Assembly (NCBI GenBank): GCA_034620365.1
Contig: JAQGEQ010000158.1
Location: 98,115 to 162,114 of the forward strand
DNA length: 64,000 nt
Direction of reading: 5' to 3'
DNA from: Pegea sp. RAD2-039
Lineage: Eukaryota > Chordata > Thaliacea > Salpida > Salpidae
In this document: positions 25,953-36,713 of the stretch, in pieces
How positions within the stretch are numbered: position 1 is the stretch's first letter
How the letters are laid out: every line of letters starts with the position of its first letter
Translations under genes and position numbers: made by a program
Notes under the pieces: model-generated
Databases searched by the model: none
What the model saw: the letters and a program-made list of their open reading frames with translations, nothing else
Told to the model about the DNA's origin: nothing

Positions 25953-27246
25953 TAGACGGTTAGTTATCGAAAAGACACTTACTAAAATACATCATTTATT
26001 ATAATTTTAATATTTTTTTGGTATTACTTTCAGTTTACAGAAGATATTAAATAATACATTTAAATATATTTGTTTTTTTTTTAAGAATCTAGAAAAGGTT
26101 AGTAATTCATAAAATTTCCATTCATAAAAGTAAATTTTACTTTTTGTAAATTGATAGTATCGAAGGCAACAGTTTACCACTTTTAAAATTTTAGAAACAA
26201 ATTTATACTATTTGATATTTTATCTCATGATAGAAAAAAAAACAGCATTGCCGATCTGATATTTAATGATTTCGAATAGATGATAATAAAAAGAAAAATA
26301 ATAGTTTTCTTGAATGAAAAGTTTTCAATTAGTAAAAAATCTGTCATATTACTAATAACATGTTTACAAACATATTTTGTGATGAATAATAACTCAAGTT
26401 ATTAATGTTAGTTATTATTTAAAGTTTCGTTGTAAAGTAATTTAACTCCAAATTTTAAAACTTTGCAATCCTTTACGAAAGTCTGAGGTTTATTTTACTT
26501 TTTATTTCTTATAAACATTGTTGCAATCTGAAGTGTATGGGATCAAGTTCAAATGAAACTAATTTTATAATTTTATTGATAAATATTTTGTTGCAAATTA
26601 TTTTTCAAATAGAAAATTTGATTTTAAAATTGATAAGAAAATTTTTTAGAAGTTTACTATTATACAAACCAAATTAGTTTAATTTTCTTATGAAGTTTTA
26701 TTTAATTTAGATTTAAAGTTATTTTTACTTTAATGATTAAGATTAAAGATGATCAATCTTACTGACGATAGAAAAATAAATCAAAGCCATATGACTTTTT
26801 GTTCTTAATAATGAGAGTACTATAAGACTCAAAAATCATTTTCCTTTGATCTTCAAAATAATTTAAAAATTATACAAATCATATAATGTTATCTATCCAT
26901 AGACTATTACTATCAGATTTAAATTTATTTCTATTTCAATGATTAAGATTAAAATTAACCGTCGTTTTGACAAATTTAAATTATGTCAAAAGCCATGTGA
27001 CTTTTTGTTTTTAAAATAGTAAATTGAGAGTACTGTAAGACTTAGAATTTTTTTCGTTTGAACTTCAAAATAATTTTCAAAAAGGTTTAACAACATTTTA
27101 ATCTATCTTCTAATAGTTAAATCCTCATTTTTTTGTCAAAATAAATATTTCTTGAAAATTGTTTTTTTATTAAAGGATAACAAATATTATGAGCCAGGTT
27201 ACTTTAAGATTAATAATTCCTGCTATATGTTGGTTAAAATTTATTA

Positions 27247-28270
27247 GTAAGTTATGTATTTCACATCTTTTCATTATTAATTATAATCATTTGATAAATT
27301 TATTTATGGATTTGTAGAAACGTTTATACAATTTGCAACAAAAAACATTGTGGTCTTTATTAAATAAAAATGAACTGCTTTCTTGATTTTCATTTCTCTA
27401 ACAAAACAAATTGACAAAACAAATCTAATAAAAATAAAAGATATACAAAACAAAATTTAATTTGAATATTTTATTAGTATTAAGAGTTTATTTAATATCA
27501 GAAAATTAGAATGAATTTTACAATTTTTGTGTTTCATAATCAAGACGAATTATAAATTTTAATTTTCATATTTATAAGGTTAAATATACGATTAAATTTG
27601 TATTACTAATAAATAAGGAAAATTTTTCAAAACCAAAATAAAAAAATTGATTATTTTTAAAGTATATTTCCGAAATTAAAGAACTACAAAACAAAGGATA
27701 CACAATTTGTTTAAATTATTCATTTTGTCTGTTTTCTATATATAATAAAACGTTTTTGAATACGTGAATATAAAAAAGCATCTTTCAAATTATTGATTAT
27801 GACTTGAAGAAATGTTTCCAAAGTTATAAATATCTGCGGATATACATAAGCTGTAAAATCCTGTATATTGCGATTTGATCAAATTATCATGCGTGCTTCA
27901 ATCAATTGATGCTGTTACTGGAATTATTATTATAAAATGCTTTACTTGGTCTGATTTTAAATTGGATTATTAATATTATAATTATTTTCACTTTTTGTTT
28001 TAAAAAGAAACTTAACCTTTTTATTGGATTTGAAAAAGAAACATTGAACTGTTTTATTTGAATTATAAGAAAGTGTTTCATTCTTAAAGAAAAGTATAAC
28101 ATTTTTAAACTTTTACATTTAACTGTAATGATACTCGAGATGATATTAACTCATATAAAGGTTAACTATTACCGCATTTATTTTTTGATATTCAAAAGTA
28201 AAAGTTATTTTAGTATTTAAATAGTGTGTAGGGCATACAGGAAATTAAATTTGAATAAATTGTTTAAAAA
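27247..28270. other. About 1 kb present only in segmental copy 2
   Basis: Copy 1 joins its flanks directly near position 7,780. The segment contains pieces like module G, including a degenerate AAGCATCTTTCAAATTA block near 27,780 and the run caatcaattgatg near 27,900 that also occurs near 46,570 and 59,273. I see no target-site duplication, so a deletion in copy 1 is as likely as an insertion here. Confidence 0.55.
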
Positions 28271-30996
28271 GTTCAAATTTATGACCTTTTTTACTGCTTT
28301 CGTCACCAAACGGATATAATAATTCGGTTACAAAAACAAATGAATAAACTTTCAACATTCATGGGATAGATTAGTTTAATAATTTGTATATTTGTAGAAT
28401 AATGTTTATTTTTTTAACGTTAATTTTCTTGAATTAAGTTTTTTACCATAATTGATTAACTTATGTATTTGGTGAGGTAAAACATCTGTGTTGAAATCAT
28501 AAAGAAAAATATCTTATATACATTGTGTTTATTTATTAACTATGTAAATATTAAATAATATATTTTAAATTTTGAAAAAACAAGAAATTTTTATTTACAG
28601 ATATAAATAAGCTTTCCAGTCTGTTAGTATTCACAATTTAAAAACAAAACATTCAAATGGCTTTTGACTTAATTTCTAAAAGTCTTCATTTATCAGCGCC
28701 ACCAAACTTTTTTAAATTATCAAATATGTTATTAATATACAACAATTTTAATTCAAACTTGAAAAATATGAATTTATTTATAAACAAATATTTTATTTAA
28801 AAGTACAAAAAGTAATTCGTTTAAACTTGACCCCCACAAACTCTAGATTAAAACAAAATTATAAATACTGAGAAATTCTGAAAAGTATCAAGGTTATATT
28901 ATAATTTCAACAGATGATATTTTTGGAGTTGAAATACTTTTCAACAAAACTTTAATTAAAAGTTAAATATATTTAGTTTGTATTTTGTACAAAAAATAAA
29001 GTAAAAACAATTGATGTCAAATTTCTTTTACTTGTTTTGAAACATGTTACTAATAATGTAAATAAAAGTTTACAAAAAGAAAACTTTTCTTTCAGCAAAA
29101 TTAGTATTTGTACTTAAACTCCAACTTAAAAGTAAATTAAGAAACGAAATTCTTTATTTCTATTTTGTTTTTAATATTGCTAAAATAAGTTAATTGAATA
29201 TCATTTCGACAAATCTACTTTTAATGCTGTAAATACTTTAATGCAGTAGAAAATTATTTGAAAAGATTTTAATTCTTAAAGTTTTAATTTCTTAGTCTTC
29301 CAAGTAATATTACAAGAAGATTTTATATGTTAAAAATATTTTTATTCAAATAAGTTTACAATTATAAATACAAGCAAACAAATAGATTTCTATTTATACA
29401 ATTATAAGATATTCACCGAATTATTGAATTAGTTATTTTATTAATTAAATTTACAGTTTAAAAATTATCAGAAAAAAAGTAACCAACAGGAAAATTTAAT
29501 CTATTATTGTAGAGAATCTATTTTATTGCAAATTTGGAATTTAATTTTTCTAATGAAATTTCAAGTAGTAAAAAAATTAAGAAGCTTAAGTTTAGATTCT
29601 TTACAAATAATAATAGAATTAATTTAGGTCAAAAGTTTTTCTCATAGTTCTAAACATGTCACTGATAATGTGAGCAAATTTAGTTGTGTGAGTTTAAATA
29701 AAAATTATATAAATATTAAAAAAATAATGTTTTGTAAGTTCAAACATTTTGACCTATTTATCTAACAAATGTATGGTTACAACATTTTAAATTTTATAAA
29801 ATATGAAAATAATACTATAATAGGAATATTTTGTTGTTGGAAACAAATATTAAAATGCTAAATTCTAGATTTTTTTGTATTTTACAATCTACTGAAATAA
29901 ATTCCAATAAAAGTCAGACAAACTGCAAATAATTTGTTGAATTCTGTTTTTCTCTGACTGCTAATAAATTTGCATGGTAGAAAATGTTGGAAAACTATTC
30001 TCTTTATTCTTACTAATGTTATTCTAAACTTATTTAAGTATTGTACAAAAACCAGTTTATTAAAATTAATCTCATAGTTATTATATATAAATGCAAATAT
30101 ATTGAAAAAATTACTGCATTTCATTTTACAATATTGCTGTGAATCATAGCTTACGATCATTGGTTACTTGAGGCATAATGTTTGTTTGATTATGAAACAC
30201 ATAATGTTTTCAAACATAGAATTTGTTGTAATGATTTTATGAAACTTGATCAAGCTTCAAATTTTAGTAATGGAGAACTGTCTTTAAGAATAAATAAAGA
30301 AATCAAAATATTTTTATCACGGAGACTATCAGTTGAAACAAAAATTTTTTTCCTAACTATTCACATAGTTAAGAAACTAATCTGAAAACGAATTATTCAT
30401 TTTTAAAGGTTTTTTAATTCAGTGAAAAACATTATCCACTAATTTTGATCAGTTTCAATTGTTTATCAGAACAGAAATAACTAAGCATTGCAAATATCAA
30501 AGATACTAATGATGTAATATTTATTAAATAACTTTTAGTTCTTTAAACATCTTAGATACAGATCTCATCTTAAAACTTTCATTCTGAATTTAGTGAATCA
30601 CTGTGAAATACTATTGCTATTTTATACCTGTAGTTATTTCTTAGCAAGTACAAGTTTAAAAAATGAATATTACAATTTAATTAACTATTAATGTGTAGTG
30701 GTTTACTATTTTAGAAAAGAAGTTTCAAAAGAAATACTAGTTTTTTACAATAATCTTTTCGTTTGTATCAAATAAATAAGTTTGCAATTATATTATTGAC
30801 ACTTGGTATTCATAAACTTCTTTATAAGATTTTTATTTTTGATTGCGTTTTATTTTCAAATAAAAAATGTATAATTGCATTGTACATTTTAAACAAAACA
30901 TTGCAAAGAAAGTTATTACATGAAAATTGTTCTTAGAAATTTTATAATGAAATTTTTAGAAATTGCAGAAAATTTCAAATTTTAAAAATACTTTAA

Positions 30997-31010
30997 GCGC
31001 CAGTTAGCGA
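30997..31010 (-). promoter_or_regulatory. CTCF-like GC-rich 14-mer
   Basis: Minus-strand TCGCTAACTGGCGC, identical to the copy 1 site at 10,689. Confidence 0.3.
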
Positions 31011-32699
31011 AACTAAAAAACAACCTTACAATTTATTGGTCTTTTATGAAATTTATTCGCATAAATTTTATATTATAGAGAAATAGAATTACTTATAAAT
31101 AAATATATCTCTTAAAAAAGTATTGCAGAAATTGTATTTACAACACATCTGTTATAATTCTAAAATGAAATAAATAAAAGATATTACTAACAACCTTATT
31201 TTCACACAAAAAAGCTTTACCAATTATTAAATATAAATTGTTTTATATTGATATAATTTTTACTAAAACAAAATTATTGATATTATTTCTGCTTTTAAAA
31301 AAGTTTGAAATTTTAAGGTCAAACTAGCTATAAGCATCTTTAATACCATAAAAATCAAATACAATCACTAAATCAAAATTTTACATTTGTAATCAAAAAC
31401 CATTTATTATTTAAGACATGCATATATCCGTTTTAAACAATTTAAACATATTAAACAGTTTTCAAAATAACTTCTTCTCGCTACACACTAGTCAAGTGGG
31501 CCTATAAATGTCAAACCTTATACTGAAGAAATAAGATATAGTCTATAAAAATTGAAAATTATATTTTAAATTATACAATAGAAAATGTTAGAAATTGATG
31601 TTTGTGTAACTTCATAGTAAACACAAGAAACTTCAGTTTTGTAACAACAATTGCAATCAAACGATTATGTTAAGCAGTTTACTATTGACGTAGTCATACA
31701 GATAAACAATATTAACATAAAAACTAATTTGAAAATTTGGTTTGGAAATAATTTGGAATCAATAGTTTGTATCACTTTATACAAATTTATAAAACATATT
31801 TCTGGTAACTAATTAAGTTTCTCTAGATATATTCCACTTAAAATTGTGAATTAGATTAACTTTCGTTTATCAAATTTGTCTATTTGTTTTCCAGATTATT
31901 TTTTGCTGACAGTGGTACCTTACAGCCTTATGTATATTTACTGCAGTCAATCTAAAATAAATAATATTTTTCGAAAGAAAAAAAATATTTTGATTTTTAA
32001 AACCAAGTTAAAAAAAAAACTTCTTTTCTTAAAATTATGATTTTTATTCCTGAAAAATGGTTTCTGGTAAAACGATCTATAAATGAATTTTAATTTTCTT
32101 TCCGAAAAAAGTTAAACACCAAACTTCAACCGATCAATTTAAAAACAATGCTTAGTGATTATAAAAGTGTATTTGCTTATTTTTTCATTTATATATCTGC
32201 TTATATATAATATATTTTTTAGGTAAACATTTGTTTCAAATCATCAAAAACTTGAAGAAAAGAGGAGAAAACTCAGCATTAAAAGATGTTAAAAAACGTT
32301 TAATAGAAAAATCTAAAGATAACGTTAAATGCTAAAGACTTTTTGTGAAATGTTGTCAATTAGAAAGCTTTTGTCAAGCTATTTGGAATTATTTGCTTTC
32401 ATTAATTTTCTGTTGTAGTATTGACTGTAGCATCAAACTACTTTAAAATTTACTTAAGATATTTTCTTGTAAAATATATATTTTTTTTTAAAGAAACTGT
32501 GAATAACTGTTTTTGATTCAATTTTAATTCATGTTTTGATTAAAATTTGATTTTATCTAGCATAGAATTCAACAGAAAATTAATTCAGATTACAATCTAA
32601 TTGATTTTTATATAATATATTTATTTTTAAAACTTTTTATCAAACTAAAAACTTAAACGTTTTGTTTACATGTAGCTCAACAAGTTGAAACTGAATTTA

Positions 32700-33401
32700 A
32701 TGGACGACAAAGAGTCTGATTGTAAGCGAAAGTTGTTATCAAGCGAAAGTAACATTGGGGGTGAAACACCTAACAAGAAAAATGAAGATGAATGTGTTAG
32801 TGAATTTGATAGCTGGCACGGAATTAACTTTGATGAAGTCAGTTTAAACAATGAAATAGAAAATACAACAACTAAGAAAAGTGTTCCTACCCAAATTAGT
32901 GCTTCAGCAGAAAATAGTGGAAAAGAAGAAAACAAATTTTTGTTTAAGAAAATTTCAAATGGCAAGGACAAATATGAATGTTTGATTTGTTGCAGACGCT
33001 TTAGTTTCAGATCTCAGTTTATTAATCACAAAAGAATTCATACTGGTGAGAAACCATTTGAATGTATTGTTTGTGGAATAAATTTTAGTCAAAATTCAAA
33101 TCTCTTATCACATGAAAGAACACATACTGGTGAGAAACCATTTGAATGTATTGTTTGTAGAAAAAAGTTTAGTCAAAAGTCAAATCTCATAAAACACGAA
33201 GGAACTCATACTGGTGAGAAACCATATGTATGCATTGTTTGTGGAACAAAGTTTAGTCAAAATTCAAGTCTCAAAAGACATGAAAGAAGTCATACTGGTG
33301 AAAGACCATATGAATGTACAGTTTGTGGAAAAAAGTTTGGTCAAAATTCAAATCTCATAAGACATGAAAGAAGTCATACTGGTGAGAAACCATTTGAATG
33401 A
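32700..33401 (+). CDS. C2H2 zinc-finger protein, copy 2 (five fingers)
   Basis: A paralogue of the 12,276 gene, 233 residues. The N-terminal 91 residues align without gaps to copy 1, with scattered substitutions. Residues 92-231 hold five C2H2 fingers, all with intact Cys and His ligands and TGEKP or TGERP linkers, so it has one finger fewer than copy 1. Helices are [21 protein letters not shown] and QNSNLIR. The frame stays open upstream to just after ACATGTAG, as in copy 1. It ends in TGA exactly where the first Cys of the next finger should be. Likely a nuclear DNA-binding protein. It is unknown whether both copies are expressed. Confidence 0.85.
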   Translation: MDDKESDCKRKLLSSESNIGGETPNKKNEDECVSEFDSWHGINFDEVSLNNEIENTTTKKSVPTQISASAENSGKEENKFLFKKISNGKDKYECLICCRRFSFRSQFINHKRIHTGEKPFECIVCGINFSQNSNLLSHERTHTGEKPFECIVCRKKFSQKSNLIKHEGTHTGEKPYVCIVCGTKFSQNSSLKRHERSHTGERPYECTVCGKKFGQNSNLIRHERSHTGEKPFE

Positions 33402-33475
33402 ATTGATTGTGGAAAGCAATTTCGTCATCATGCAAGTTTTTCATACCACCAAACAACTTGCATTACTTTGATTCA
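33402..33475 (+). pseudogene. Relic of the next zinc finger, copy 2
   Basis: In-frame sequence after the TGA still reads I-D-C-G-K-Q-F-R-H-H-A-S and YHQTTC. It keeps one Cys and one His, and the final His is now Cys. It corresponds to the relic after the copy 1 gene. Confidence 0.7.
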
Positions 33476-33647
33476 AAGTAATCAGAAAAAAGGTCAGATA
33501 AAGATCTATTTTGCCACAGTATAATTTTCAGTTTTCCCTTTTTTTTTCTATTATTTTCTAACAATAAATTAGAGTTTGGTTGGAAGCTCTAGTTTAATAA
33601 TAAAAAATAAAATTAATAATAATGAAAGCTCTGCTTTTAATTTACAG

Positions 33648-33767
33648 ACCAATTTGTTGAATGAATACTTATCAGTTGTAGAAGATATCTCTAAAATAAA
33701 TAGGAAGCATTTTACATTTAAAAATATTTTAAGCAAACTTAACGATCTACCTACAACGCCATCTTGA
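33648..33767 (+). CDS. Candidate terminal exon, unknown protein
   Basis: A good acceptor (TTTTAATTTACAG) precedes 39 open codons ending in TGA. The peptide starts TNLLNEYLSVVEDISKINRK and ends LPTTPS, which looks more like a real helical protein than the surrounding random frames. The frame is in fact open from about 33,576, but without an ATG, which favours an exon. An AATAAA lies at 33,990-33,995. It sits just right of the segmental duplication edge. No domain is recognised and no upstream exon was identified. Confidence 0.35.
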   Translation, partial: TNLLNEYLSVVEDISKINRKHFTFKNILSKLNDLPTTPS

Positions 33768-33989
33768 ATTGTCTTTAATTGACTTGTGTCTCTTTTAATA
33801 TTTATTAATATTTAACCAGGTTGTCTATTTCTTGTAAAGTGTTTTAGTAGTATATGCTTATAGCGTAACATAAGTATAACATGTATGAATGTAATACTTC
33901 TTTTCCAACGTTTGATTATTTTGTGTTTCAGTTTTAGTTTTCTCTAAGTGACCCTCCATTTGCCACAAATTAAAAAAAATGTACTGAAA

Positions 33990-33995
33990 AATAAA
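33990..33995 (+). terminator. Possible polyadenylation signal
   Basis: AATAAA about 220 bp after the candidate terminal exon ending at 33,767. The hexamer is common in DNA this AT-rich, so the call rests on position. Confidence 0.25.
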
Positions 33996-34295
33996 AGAAC
34001 ATATTATTGCTAACTTGAAGTAGTTATAAAACTACCTATAAAATGTTGAGTACAACACTTTAAAATCAATGTATAAATATTTTGAACATTATAGAGGCAT
34101 AGTTACAATATAAACAATCGATAAAAATAAAATATTATGAAGTTAAGGAAAAATATAAAAAAACTAAAATAATGTTTTCTTTGATTTTCAGTTACTTAAC
34201 ATTTCCAGAGTTTTTCATAAAAGTCTTAAAATTATTTTAAATATTTATTAAGTAAACAAATATATAAATAACATTTTTAATAATAAATGTTTAGA

Positions 34296-34386
34296 ATGAT
34301 GATGGCAGCAGCTAGTTTGGAGATATTAGATCATTTGAAAGTTGATTGCGTATTGAGGAACCAATTAAGAGTTTATCAGTCTAATT
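34296..34386 (+). CDS. Candidate first coding exon, unknown protein
   Basis: Three ATGs in a row open a 30-codon stretch reading MMMAAASLEILDHLKVDC and further protein-like residues. It ends in a strong donor, AATT/GTAAGT (phase 1). The other two frames are closed. It could be the start of the gene whose candidate exons follow at 34,646-35,192, but joining it directly to the next exon would create a stop codon, so an exon is missing or the two are unrelated. No domain is recognised. Confidence 0.35.
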
Positions 34387-34645
34387 GTAAGTTTTTTCAA
34401 AAAATTTGATTTTTAATTTTCAAGTCTTTTGAATAAGTATAAAATAAGTCAACCAGTAACTGGTGTGCTTGTGAAATGTTTGATCCGAAAATAAAACAAA
34501 ATAATTTAAAAATAATTTTAAAAAATAATAAAAACAAACTGTTGATCAGAAAGGATATGAAAAAAGAATAAGCATCTACATAATGCTAGAATGAGAATTG
34601 TTCAATAGAATTTCAAAGAAAAAACAGAATTGTAATTCTGTATAG

Positions 34646-35192
34646 AGGAATCAAGTGAATGTTTATGGTTTCAAATGACAAATCCCACGAAGAAAGGTAG
34701 GTTATTACTATGACGTCACATGATAGTTGTTTTCTAAAAAAGTCATATATGGAGATGAAATCTTTTGATCTCGTTTTATGGTTACTTGTAGTGACGTCAT
34801 CAAGTAGAAGTTTGGGAAGCTACAGCAGGCAAAAAATTTAAAAAAATCCTAAAATTATGTTAAGAAGAAATTTGACGTCATCAACTTTTGTAGAGAGAAA
34901 GTAAAAGCGAATTTTGAATCAACAACTGATAAACTGATAAACGGGTAGGATTGAGTGACGTCATCATCATCTATTTGATTATAAAATTGATTACGAAATT
35001 TTTATAGTAATAATGACGTCATCAGTTTATCTTCATATGACATTTGAAATGATGATAGCACTGGTGATGTCATTAATAACTAGTCATATGTGTATGAGTT
35101 TACTTTGAAAACTATTCGAATTAGTCTACGTCATCATAATCCAATCTGATGGCGTCATTAGTTTGAACAGTTTAATGCAAATGGAACAATAA
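34646..35192 (+). CDS. Candidate three-exon gene end, unknown protein
   Basis: Exons at 34,646-34,696, 34,896-34,944 and 35,171-35,192 join in phase (1, then 2). They give a peptide containing EESSECLWFQMTNPTKK, then EKVKANFESTTDKLING and finally LMQMEQ before TAA. Splice sites are GT-AG: donors AAAG/GTAGGT and CGG/GTAGGA, acceptors TAGAG and GAACAG. The stop codon overlaps an AATAAA, as in the kelch gene at the right end. Both introns carry TGACGTCA octamers, as the kelch introns do. The exons are short and no family is recognised, so this model is tentative. Confidence 0.3.
34711..35157 (+). promoter_or_regulatory. Cluster of CRE-like octamers
   Basis: Five exact TGACGTCA palindromes at 34,711, 34,792, 34,873, 34,956 and 35,014, four of them extended as TGACGTCATC in the same direction. 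Near matches lie at 35,065 (TGATGTCA), 35,126 (CTACGTCA) and 35,150 (TGGCGTCA). The first three are exactly 81 bp apart. The octamer is the known CREB/ATF site. Here the sites fall in the introns of a tentative gene, so they may be regulatory or part of an intronic repeat. Confidence 0.6.
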
Positions 35193-35372
35193 ATTAATAA
35201 AATTGAATTAGAAAATATGTATTAAAAAATTTACTTTTACAAAGTACATTAGAAAAATTGCATAAAACTAAAATGGAATAATTGGAAAAAGAATGAAATT
35301 GAGTTCATTATATTAATAACATATTTTTTTTTTAAAGTTTTTTGTTTTAACCAGTTATTGGTAAAAGGATTT

Positions 35373-35444
35373 TCGCAGCGGTGGGATTCGAACCTACGCC
35401 ATCGAAATAACTGGTGCCTTAAACCAGCGTTCGGCCACGCTACC
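35373..35444 (-). pseudogene. tRNA-Leu(AAG) pseudogene
   Basis: On the minus strand the anticodon stem CTGGT/ACCAG encloses TTAAGGC, giving anticodon AAG. The long variable arm and a TTCGAATC T-loop mark a leucine tRNA. It is damaged: about ten bases of the D-arm are missing after GGCCGAAC, the terminal acceptor pair is G-G, and the T-stem has an A-C mismatch. A functional product is unlikely. Confidence 0.75.
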
Positions 35445-35532
35445 GTTGTGAAACTTAAAAATTGGCTCTATTTACCGAATGATTTTTGAACTAACAAATT
35501 AATTTTGTTTAAGAGCATTTCATACTTCTAAG

Positions 35533-35790
35533 GAACAACGATCTTAATCAGAAAAGATGCTGAAGACTCAAACAAGAGGAAGTTCCAACTCCTCATAGAC
35601 AGATCGACCAGGAGCAAAGCTGAGCATGGTTTCGATGAAAAACAATTTCATTTGGTAATTATCAATCATTCAGTTGTCATGTCAACAAAATTGTGGATCC
35701 ATTCCTTTATGTCCAGGGGGGTCTTCTTCATCCGATATTCAATGTACATCGGCTGCAGTGCAACAAATTAATATTTTTTATTTAAAAGTT
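35533..35790. other. GC-richer island with readable frames on both strands
   Basis: Base composition is clearly higher in GC than nearby. On the plus strand a frame is open from 35,533 to a TAA near 35,770 and contains KDAEDSNKRKFQLLIDRSTR. On the minus strand a strong acceptor (TTGTTGCACTGCAG) leads into a 28-codon exon-like frame with MYIEYRMKKTPLDIKEWIHN that ends in TGA. I cannot tell which strand, if either, is coding, and I recognise neither peptide. Confidence 0.3.
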
Positions 35791-36428
35791 ATTTACACTT
35801 ATGCTTCTGCAGTTTACTTATTTGTCTGTGTTAAGCTTCGTAAACTGTGAGACTTTGTATCTTTTTATTATATTTCTTGAGTCATGTTGCTTCTTTCTCG
35901 CAATAAGAGATGAATAATTTTCTATCTGCAGACATACGTTAAATACAATAAACAAAAAAAAGAAAACTAAAAGAAATAAACAAATAAAAAAAATCATTCT
36001 AAAAAGTATCACTTTATATCAATTATCATTTATTTAGATTTCAGTTTTTGTAACTTTATTTTAATAAGAAATGTTTTGACAGAATAAGATTTTATCAACC
36101 AAATGACAAAGTATGATTTTTACTTCGAACACTTTACTAAAGTTTATGGTTTTCCTGAAAAACTTTTTTTTTAATAAAATAGAAACATATTTTCACTTCT
36201 AGTACATTTTTTAAAACTTACCATAAGCGTTTTGTAATCGAAAAATGTGTGAAGTTTATAGTGAAAGTAATTTCTTACTAAATTTTACAAAATACAAATG
36301 AACTTCTCGTAGCGCGAGGTATTTTTTTCAGGTAATTTCTTTTATGTTTATTCTGTTAAAATCAACTAATTATTTTAATTCAAATTAATTATATTTTAAG
36401 GGAGTAAAAACGTTGTTAAATAACCTAA

Positions 36429-36452
36429 GAGTTTGAATCCTGGTTACAGCAT
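36429..36452 (+). pseudogene. tRNA-His 3' fragment
   Basis: About 23 bases match the T-loop and acceptor 3' strand of the tRNA-His at 36,565, but on the opposite strand (TTTGAATCCTGGTTACAGCAT). The two copies form an inverted repeat about 110 bp apart. Confidence 0.6.
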
Positions 36453-36554
36453 AAATCGTTTTAGTTTTAATGAAACATATATTTTTTGATGGATAGAAAC
36501 AGAATGTAGTAGAAGATACAATGGAAAAGTAAGGAGAAAAGATAAACTTAAAAT

Positions 36555-36562
36555 AAAAAAAA
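36555..36562 (-). terminator. Pol III terminator of tRNA-His
   Basis: Eight T residues on the transcribed strand, three bases after the tRNA-His 3' end. RNA polymerase III stops at such runs. No T run separates tRNA-His from the initiator tRNA upstream, so this may end both. Confidence 0.7.
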
Positions 36563-36564
36563 TA

Positions 36565-36636
36565 TGCTGTAACCAGGATTCGAACCTGGGTTGTCACGGC
36601 CACAACGTGAAGTACTAACCACTATACGATTACAGC
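36565..36636 (-). tRNA. tRNA-His(GTG)
   Basis: A complete cloverleaf is visible. The acceptor stem GCTGTAA/TTACAGC is perfect. The anticodon stem TCACG/CGTGA encloses TTGTGGC with anticodon GTG. The T-arm CCAGG/CCTGG encloses TTCGAAT and supplies the B box, and TATAGTGGTTA supplies the A box. There is no intron. It lies 5 bp downstream of an initiator tRNA-Met on the same strand, followed by a T run. Confidence 0.93.
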
Positions 36637-36641
36637 GCATA

Positions 36642-36713
36642 TAGCAGAGGATGGTTTTGATCCATCGACCTCTGGGTTATGGGCCCGGCACGCTTCCGCT
36701 GCGCCACTCTGCT
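36642..36713 (-). tRNA. Initiator tRNA-Met(CAT)
   Basis: 72 nt. The A1-T72 pair, the anticodon loop CCCATAA with C at position 33, and the ATCNAAA T-loop are the marks of the eukaryotic initiator tRNA. The acceptor AGCAGAG/CTCTGCT is perfect. Two features differ from the animal consensus as I know it: an anticodon-stem T-to-C giving a C-A mismatch (CCGGG/CCCAG), and A in place of G in the T-loop (ATCAAAA). It may be functional or beginning to decay. It has no terminator of its own before tRNA-His. Confidence 0.88.

Larger units (their letters stand above)
24372..33590 (+). repeat. Segmental duplication, copy 2
   Basis: A direct copy of 4,378-13,250. The offset is about 20.0 kb at the left, 20.5 kb near 29.9 kb and 20.4 kb at the zinc-finger gene, because of insertions and deletions. 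About 1 kb at 27,247-28,270 is absent from copy 1. Extra sequence lies at about 31,340-31,460. About 185 bp of copy 1 is missing at 30,342. Apart from the zinc-finger gene at the right end, no coding gene is supported. Confidence 0.85.
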
